Assembly (NCBI GenBank): GCA_029882725.1
Contig: JAOUKG010000023.1
Span: 1-11,783, forward strand
DNA length: 11,783 nt
Direction of reading: 5' to 3'
From: Cyclobacteriaceae bacterium
GTDB lineage: Bacteria; Bacteroidota; Bacteroidia; Cytophagales; Cyclobacteriaceae
Made by a program: the position numbers and the translations under genes. A model generated the notes under the pieces. The model worked only from the letters and a program-made list of their open reading frames with translations, had not been told where the DNA came from and searched no databases. Positions 7,501 to 11,783 of the stretch are shown in pieces (position 1 is the first letter of the stretch; each line of letters opens with the position of its first letter).

Positions 7501-9201
7501 GATGGGTTTTCCATTTTTAGTGGTTGTTATGCCTGTTATTTGGGAAATTTTTTCTGGAATATGGGTTATTTGCACTTTAGGATTCAGTACCTCTTCCCAT
7601 GTAAATCGTCTCCATCCCTGAGTCATAAGTAAGTGATCCAGATCTTCATATCTTGTTTCTTCTTCAGGATCGAAATAGTAAGAAGGTTCCTGGATCTCAC
7701 CTTTTATTTCTGAAGATAGTAGCATGGAAGACAGTATATTGTCTTGTTTATCGTCAGCGAAAGTTAAAAGTTGTTCATCTACAACTGAAAGTGAAAGTTT
7801 TGTGGGTACATTATTGCCCTTCCCATCAAGTGTTTTGATTTTAAGATGAACTTCTTCTCTGGGTAAGTATTTCTCTTTATCTGTTTCAATTTTGATTATC
7901 AGCCCTTTATTTTCATTTATAAATACCAAGCGCTCACATTGACCTGTGCCCTGGTTGTCGAATAAGGTGAAAACACCAATACCGCGGGGAAACTTTTCTA
8001 TACCTATTTTAATTTCGTTTAATCCCGGTTTTAAATCCAACTCTTCGCCATAAATAAACTCACCGTGAATATGGCCGACCAAACTCACTTTAGATGTTTT
8101 CGGAGCATGTATGGAAAAAATAATATTCTTTTTATCCTGAGTGGTTAAATTCAATGTAAATCCATCTTTAAGAGGCTCTGGCAATTCCAATGTTTCGCTG
8201 TTATGAAAAGGTTTTTCAACAATCGCATGGTATTTTTTTCCTTTTACAGGTGTAAATTCAAAGGAACCCATACCCATGTGGGAGCTTTTAAATGTGGTAA
8301 TAATTTCGTCCCTATTCCCCAAAATTTTCCCTTCTACATCGGCCCCTTTCCCGTATTCATTGAGAGCTTTGAAGGCCATACGTGTTTTTACTCCTTCAAC
8401 ATATTGCCCGCCTTCCGGGAAAAACTGCATGGTTATATTATTAAGGGAAATGGGTACAGTTCTACTAATTGACTCTTCAGTACCCTTATTGTTGACTATG
8501 ACTTGTAAAAACACATCTGTAGTTTTCAATGTGTCTGGAAGTATAAATTCAAGTGTAGTGATGCCTGAATTATGGGTTGTCATCTCTTTTTTAAGGTATT
8601 CTTGTCCTTTTACTTTTAAAGTATAATTGATTTGAGCATTTACTAAAGGATTGTTTTGTAAATCTTTTGTTTGTAATTCTACTTGTACATCGCTGCCAAC
8701 TCCGTACGATTCTTTGACAAAATCTAGAGTGAGAAGTAAGCGAGGAGTGGAGATTTTTTGAATAGTAAGTTTTTTGGAAAAAGTATTTTCCAGACCAAAA
8801 TTCTTGTTCCATTGGGTATAAGCCTTGATTTCATAGATTCCTCCGGGGTCTGATGAGTCAATATGAAAATCGCCATTTGAGGTACCATTATTTATATACA
8901 AATCGAGTTTCTTCTTAATTTGCCCATTGGGTGCGATAAGTTCTACATAGAGTACATCGCTAATACGGGTAGGACGGTGCGTGTTACTATTTAGAACAAA
9001 ACCGTTGAACCAGATACTTTCCCCAGGTAAATAGTAAGACTTATCGGTTTGTATGTAAATCTTTTCTTCCGGGAATTTCTGTTTATGTTGCTCCAGTTTT
9101 AGTTTAAGTTTATTTATGAATTCAGATTCATTTATCCACGAGAAAGCCAGTATAGGCAACAATGAAATAATCAGAATTTTTGATATTTTACCTGTAACCA
9201 T
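4573..9201 (-). CDS. Alpha-2-macroglobulin-like thioester protein with an inserted TonB receptor plug domain
   Basis: A 1542-residue secreted protein. A signal peptide (about 1-21, no lipobox) is followed by MG2, beginning EKIYIQTDKSYYLPGESIWFNG (46-150), and further macroglobulin domains to about 430. Next comes an MG5/MG6-like start, GLIIKIETDKEKYLPREEV through LSVVDEQLL (433-479). An inserted block follows: a segment with LDHLLMTQGWRRFTW (521-535), a carboxypeptidase-regulatory-like fold (about 548-610), TonB-box-like LSEIIVTGYG (679-688) and a SusC-type plug (about 690-815; LLQGRVAGVTI, IRIRGISSLSNG, PLYVIDGHPI, NGVVVISTKDG). The macroglobulin then resumes with NDFRTTVFWENEVVTDEDGNAEL (858-880), MG7, the thioester motif PYGCFEQ (Cys1073, Gln1076), a helical thioester domain with GGGFEWYGDPPAHEGLSAYGLLQF, and a C-terminal beta region. 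Such proteins trap proteases or attach covalently to targets through the thioester. The ATG is 4 bp after the SusC-like stop, so the genes are co-transcribed and probably translationally coupled. Domain calls are strong; function is inferred. Confidence 0.93.
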   Translation of the reverse strand: MVTGKISKILIISLLPILAFSWINESEFINKLKLKLEQHKQKFPEEKIYIQTDKSYYLPGESIWFNGFVLNSNTHRPTRISDVLYVELIAPNGQIKKKLDLYINNGTSNGDFHIDSSDPGGIYEIKAYTQWNKNFGLENTFSKKLTIQKISTPRLLLTLDFVKESYGVGSDVQVELQTKDLQNNPLVNAQINYTLKVKGQEYLKKEMTTHNSGITTLEFILPDTLKTTDVFLQVIVNNKGTEESISRTVPISLNNITMQFFPEGGQYVEGVKTRMAFKALNEYGKGADVEGKILGNRDEIITTFKSSHMGMGSFEFTPVKGKKYHAIVEKPFHNSETLELPEPLKDGFTLNLTTQDKKNIIFSIHAPKTSKVSLVGHIHGEFIYGEELDLKPGLNEIKIGIEKFPRGIGVFTLFDNQGTGQCERLVFINENKGLIIKIETDKEKYLPREEVHLKIKTLDGKGNNVPTKLSLSVVDEQLLTFADDKQDNILSSMLLSSEIKGEIQEPSYYFDPEEETRYEDLDHLLMTQGWRRFTWEEVLNPKVQITHIPEKISQITGITTTKNGKPISTEVSFIELGGSKRIIKLNSRSDGFFVVKNIDPRVSALLLVKKHLKIEVKEGNIIPNSTSQYPFYGAGYSYYNDEIFSNSNTVEIVNTDEESEGEPVSSQVNVSLSNDVTQLSEIIVTGYGVAEKSNLTSSISSISSNNLISRNPIPSISNLLQGRVAGVTIIEQQMTPGAGSTIRIRGISSLSNGQEPLYVIDGHPINFSNNSNFNIGNLINPEDINSISVLNSAEAILLYGNAAANGVVVISTKDGLSNSYYSKAWPRFTGVTVGRRQFSQTREFYTPPPAPFEVVERNDFRTTVFWENEVVTDEDGNAELVFYNNDAVSSFRIVTEGITPFGEIGRSEINYHTSMPLAADIRVPEFIGMEDIAYVPVRITNESEEQQSATVEITVPRGITLNGPENYSVDIPSGESKTAWFTLKSSGQTGEFPIDIEVKSVHFQDKMTRQLKVKNIGFPIKYSFSSMSDDTTFHFSINDMEKGTLKAEFTAYLNIFSDLMDGVESIFREPYGCFEQVSSSNYPNILAMQLLKQSGESNKSIETNAMRYLTSGYKKLIAYEIKGGGFEWYGDPPAHEGLSAYGLLQFMEMKKVSNLVDEKMLERTYQWIMSRKNGNGSFHQNQGKYGFSSASDIVNNAYLIYALSEYKQENLDKEYAKAYQEAMSSKDHYRLPLLAMASYNLDKKQGYRLIIDYFREFIEQKSFKNIRADHSIVRSYGNSFNAEILSLWTLALLKDAQNNLPYINTCISELVKYRKHGGFGSTQATALALKSLTLYSQYVSSSLQGKIAITTNGTLSEEGQYSNGNMERLTMTSFQKDLKTNENSVNIRFLETESPVSNSLNVSYFTKTPPSNTECKVALNLKYSSEQLSVNEFLRLNIQIKNKTNDGLPSTIAEIGIPGGLSLQPWQLKELQEKKVFDYYEILDGKLVIYYREMGPNETKNIQLDLKAEVPGQYTGVSSSTYLYYTNEYKHWVKGIIANVAK
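5974..5994 (-). other. Thioester motif PYGCFEQ of the macroglobulin-like protein
   Basis: Encodes Pro1070 to Gln1076. Family knowledge: in thioester proteins the Cys and Gln of CxEQ form an internal beta-cysteinyl-gamma-glutamyl thioester; animal members have CGEQ and enterobacterial YfhM-type members CLEQ. Here all three essential residues are present and x is Phe. The following SSSNYPNILAMQLL fits the start of the helical thioester domain, so covalent activity is likely retained. Confidence 0.85.
6757..7560 (-). other. SusC-like regulatory fold plus TonB-box-like motif plus plug domain inside the macroglobulin
   Basis: Codes for about residues 548-815. It has the order seen at the N-terminus of SusC receptors: a carboxypeptidase-regulatory-like beta-sandwich (SQITGITTTKNGKPISTEVSF to ALLLV), an acidic Ser/Asn-rich linker, LSEIIVTGYG resembling TonB boxes (xTIVVTA type), then a complete plug ending NPEDINSISVL, LLYGNAAANGVVVISTKDG. 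No beta-barrel follows; the chain returns directly to macroglobulin sequence (NDFRTTVFW). The flanks, SVVDEQLL before and FRTTVFWENEV after, resemble the two halves of MG6, so the block occupies the bait-region position of A2M. Confidence 0.85.
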
Positions 9202-9205
9202 AGCT

Positions 9206-11783
9206 TTAAAATTTAAGAGTTAATGTTAGGGAATACCTTCTTGTTCCAGGTTGATTGAATAGATCCAATGCACTGCCATTCATATAACCATACAGACTTG
9301 AAGTAGGTATAACGCCTTTGTATGGAGAAAATGTTAAAAGATTATAGGCAGATGCAGATATTTTTATCATTTTGAAACGACTATCGAAAAAATTATTCCA
9401 GTTGTGTGAAATGGAAACCTCGCTTAATCTACTCCATGTAGATTTTTCTATATATTCCTCACCAACTCCGTCCCATCCATATCGGGTCCACCTGTTTTGA
9501 TCTACAGGAAGGGATGGATCTGAAAATGAAACTGATTTTAAATTAGGAGACCCTGTGAGATCAACCCCTTCATAAATATAATTCGATGTGTTTCTCATGT
9601 CTGCTGTTTCCTGCGTTCTTCCCAGGTAATCTAGCATTGCCCGGGTTCCGTTCCACATATCACCGCCTTGTTTGTGTTCAAAAAGAAGATCAAAATTCCA
9701 TTTCTTGTAAGAAAGTGTAGCGGTAAATGATCCTATCCAATCCGGAGTAGGATCTCCAATAAGTTGAAGTGTGGCATCTTCAATGGGAAAACCGTCATTG
9801 TCTATTACGATGTCATTTCCAGCGTTTCGTAGGTAGCTAGTTCCATATATGGCACCATAGGTTTGACCAGGAGCCATGACCGTTTGTACTGTGTTGAAAC
9901 CAGCAAGAGGTATGGGGCTTGGTTGGCCATAAATTTCTTTCACCAGTGACCTGCTTTTTGTCCAATTGAGCTGCAAACTTGAAAGTATTTCCCAATAGGG
10001 GTTATATATTATTGTAATAGCACTTCCTCGATTTTGAATTTTTGCTGCATTTTCTAATTCAAAAACACCTCCGTTAATTACAGGAGCTATAAAATCTGAA
10101 GTAACATGGTCAAAATAGGTAAAGTCTAAATGTATATAATAAAAAAGTTCCATTTCCAGCCCTGTTTCAAATTTACGCTCGGTTTCAGGGCTTAATGTAT
10201 TATTGGTGAACAATTCCGATGACTCATAAAAACGATCGTAATTTTCTAAGGGCAAATTCGTTGAAAGATATGCCCAATCGGAATAAATTAATGGAGTTTC
10301 TCTTATACTCTTTCCAATGGACATATAGGTTTTAAGTTCTCCTATTCCATAAAAGTCGAATAGTCTGCCAGGATTAATACTTAAACTAAACGCAGGATAA
10401 AAATTGGGGGAAGATCTAACGATAGTATTGGAAAAGTAGCTTTTGGCAGACAAATTGGTTTTAATAAAATAGTCGTAATTATAATTGACATTGATAAGCG
10501 TTTCGTGGGAAGTCCTGCTTAATGTTTGAATTAATGAATTGGAAAAAGCAGCGTTTTTTCCTTCTTCAAAATTAGCGAAGCTAAATCCTGTTCCGTCGTT
10601 TCTCTCTAAAAATACTTTTTGAAAGTTAGTCTGAAAGGAAGAAGAAATTTCAAGTATCCAATCATAATTAGATGGATGTTTTACGTATTTTCCACCCAAG
10701 GTGCTATTGAGGAATGTGGAATTTATATTCTTGTCAGTAAGTCTGCCAAAAGCTATAGAGGAATAACCGGGAGCCATACCATAGTTGATTTGACTCCATT
10801 GATTATCCAATGTTCCCCTGAATACAAGTTCAATATTTTTAATTCCCGAATAATCCATTCCTAAAGTACCAATTAAGCGTTTGGAGGTCTCATTATCTGG
10901 TATAGTATTAACGAGTCCATAGGGATTGTCGGCAAAATTAGGTGCGTGAGATCGCACACTATTATCATTTAATAAGTAACTATCGGGGTTGTTTAGTGCT
11001 GATGACCTTGATAAACCATTTGCATTATCAAAAGTAGGAGGAGTGCGATAAACAGACCCAAGTATTTGTGCATAATTTGCTCCCCGAGGCAAAATATTAC
11101 CTGAGGAATTGTTGAATCGAACAGAGGGATTTATTTTAAGATTTTTGAGCCATTTGTAATCTTTAAGGGAAAGGGCAATATTTTGGAAGTTATATGAAGT
11201 TGACGGTAACACCCCAGACCTTTGTGCGTATTCTCCATCAATGGTAAAATACCTAAAACGAGTGCCTGGGATACTGATTACCAGTTCATTGTTGGTAATA
11301 AATCCAGTTCTAAAAAATGAATTTGGGTCGTAAACAATGGCTTTTTTACCATTTCCATTGCCTAAATCCACGAGCCTTCCGTTAAGATCGAAATTGTAAT
11401 TGGAACCATCAAATTCCAGATTTTTAATGGAGGGCCCCCATGAAAATATTTCCTGTTGGTCGGCTCCAAACCATTCAAAATTACCTCCCGAAGGCCTGCC
11501 TTGTGCATAATCAGATTGTAAAGAGGGAAGCTTATTAATATTTTCAAAAGCCACAGTTGATTTGAACAAATAGTTTGTGCTTTGGCTCAATGGTTTAATG
11601 AAATAATGATTACCTACTTTTTTAATGGACTTTATTTCCTTTGGGTTATATATAATGGGGTTTCCTTTATAGGTTAGGGTCTTATCAGTTAAAACGGCAA
11701 TTCCTTTTTTATTCTCTTCTATTTGAATACTGTCAGAATAAAATGCTGGAGAAATAGAATTTTTAGAGGTTTTATACTTCTTC
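9206..11783 (-). CDS. SusC/RagA-type TonB-dependent outer-membrane beta-barrel protein (5' end beyond window)
   Basis: The visible 858 residues are the barrel of a SusC-type outer-membrane transporter. Family landmarks in order are STVAFENINKLPSLQSDYAQG, IFSWGPSIKNLEFDG, YDPNSFFRTG, QRSGVLPSTSY, RTPPTFDNANG, NPYGLV, LSPETERKFETGLEMELF, TWSRLSEVSISHNW and ASAYNLLTFSPYKG. The final strand, RRYSLTLTLKF, ends in the C-terminal Phe typical of outer-membrane barrels. A TTG at 11590 is not a credible start because the frame stays open, without any ATG, to the right edge. Those 64 upstream codons encode a Lys-rich stretch (DSIQIEENKKGIAVLTDK, GNPIIYNPKEIKSIKKVG) that is not a normal SusC plug end: there is no LKG-x-YG-x-NGVIxITTK. 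A degenerate plug strand at KGIAVLTDK cannot be excluded. The next gene, 4 bp downstream, is the plug-bearing macroglobulin rather than a SusD. Substrate unknown. Confidence 0.92.
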   Translation of the reverse strand, partial: KKYKTSKNSISPAFYSDSIQIEENKKGIAVLTDKTLTYKGNPIIYNPKEIKSIKKVGNHYFIKPLSQSTNYLFKSTVAFENINKLPSLQSDYAQGRPSGGNFEWFGADQQEIFSWGPSIKNLEFDGSNYNFDLNGRLVDLGNGNGKKAIVYDPNSFFRTGFITNNELVISIPGTRFRYFTIDGEYAQRSGVLPSTSYNFQNIALSLKDYKWLKNLKINPSVRFNNSSGNILPRGANYAQILGSVYRTPPTFDNANGLSRSSALNNPDSYLLNDNSVRSHAPNFADNPYGLVNTIPDNETSKRLIGTLGMDYSGIKNIELVFRGTLDNQWSQINYGMAPGYSSIAFGRLTDKNINSTFLNSTLGGKYVKHPSNYDWILEISSSFQTNFQKVFLERNDGTGFSFANFEEGKNAAFSNSLIQTLSRTSHETLINVNYNYDYFIKTNLSAKSYFSNTIVRSSPNFYPAFSLSINPGRLFDFYGIGELKTYMSIGKSIRETPLIYSDWAYLSTNLPLENYDRFYESSELFTNNTLSPETERKFETGLEMELFYYIHLDFTYFDHVTSDFIAPVINGGVFELENAAKIQNRGSAITIIYNPYWEILSSLQLNWTKSRSLVKEIYGQPSPIPLAGFNTVQTVMAPGQTYGAIYGTSYLRNAGNDIVIDNDGFPIEDATLQLIGDPTPDWIGSFTATLSYKKWNFDLLFEHKQGGDMWNGTRAMLDYLGRTQETADMRNTSNYIYEGVDLTGSPNLKSVSFSDPSLPVDQNRWTRYGWDGVGEEYIEKSTWSRLSEVSISHNWNNFFDSRFKMIKISASAYNLLTFSPYKGVIPTSSLYGYMNGSALDLFNQPGTRRYSLTLTLKF

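Noticed and set aside
11588..11590. TTG start for the SusC-like gene
   Set aside because: The frame remains open for 64 more codons to the window edge, and a start here would leave the barrel without a signal peptide. The gene is truncated by the window.

Overview
The window looks like Bacteroidota (Cytophagales/Flavobacteriia-type) chromosome. Supporting signs are low GC, a SusC-type TonB-dependent outer-membrane barrel, a SusC-type plug domain, Bacteroidota-style -7 promoter elements (TAnnTTTG), A/T-rich leaders without Shine-Dalgarno sites, and a YbiT-like ABC-F protein with Bacteroidota-like deviations. No tRNA, rRNA, CRISPR array, insertion sequence or phage gene is visible.

Left part (1-4159). 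The C-terminal part of an M19 membrane-type dipeptidase runs off the left edge on the + strand. It converges on a PhoA-family alkaline phosphatase lipoprotein on the - strand, with a long imperfect hairpin between the two that probably terminates both. A perfect 30-bp palindrome sits 3 bp before the phosphatase start codon. Upstream of it on the same strand is a YbiT-like ABC-F ATPase whose second Walker A and first signature motif are both degenerate. It has a good -7 promoter element, and a nested inverted repeat lies further upstream.

Middle (4160-4516). A short lipoprotein of unknown function is on the + strand. It converges on the end of the large operon that follows.

Right part (4573-11783). 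This is the most unusual region: two - strand genes 4 bp apart, clearly one transcription unit. The promoter-proximal gene encodes a SusC/RagA-type outer-membrane beta-barrel and is cut by the right window edge. The second encodes a 1542-residue secreted alpha-2-macroglobulin-like protein with an intact CxEQ thioester motif. In the middle of this macroglobulin is a SusC-like N-terminal module: a carboxypeptidase-regulatory-like fold, a TonB-box-like LSEIIVTGYG and a full plug domain. It lies between the two halves of what looks like macroglobulin domain MG6, where animal A2M has its protease bait region and complement C3 its anaphylatoxin domain. The roughly 64 residues visible before the barrel in the neighbouring gene do not contain a recognisable plug end. 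This suggests a split receptor, with the barrel in one polypeptide and the plug carried by a thioester protein in the other. The split-receptor idea is inference. The domain calls themselves are strong.
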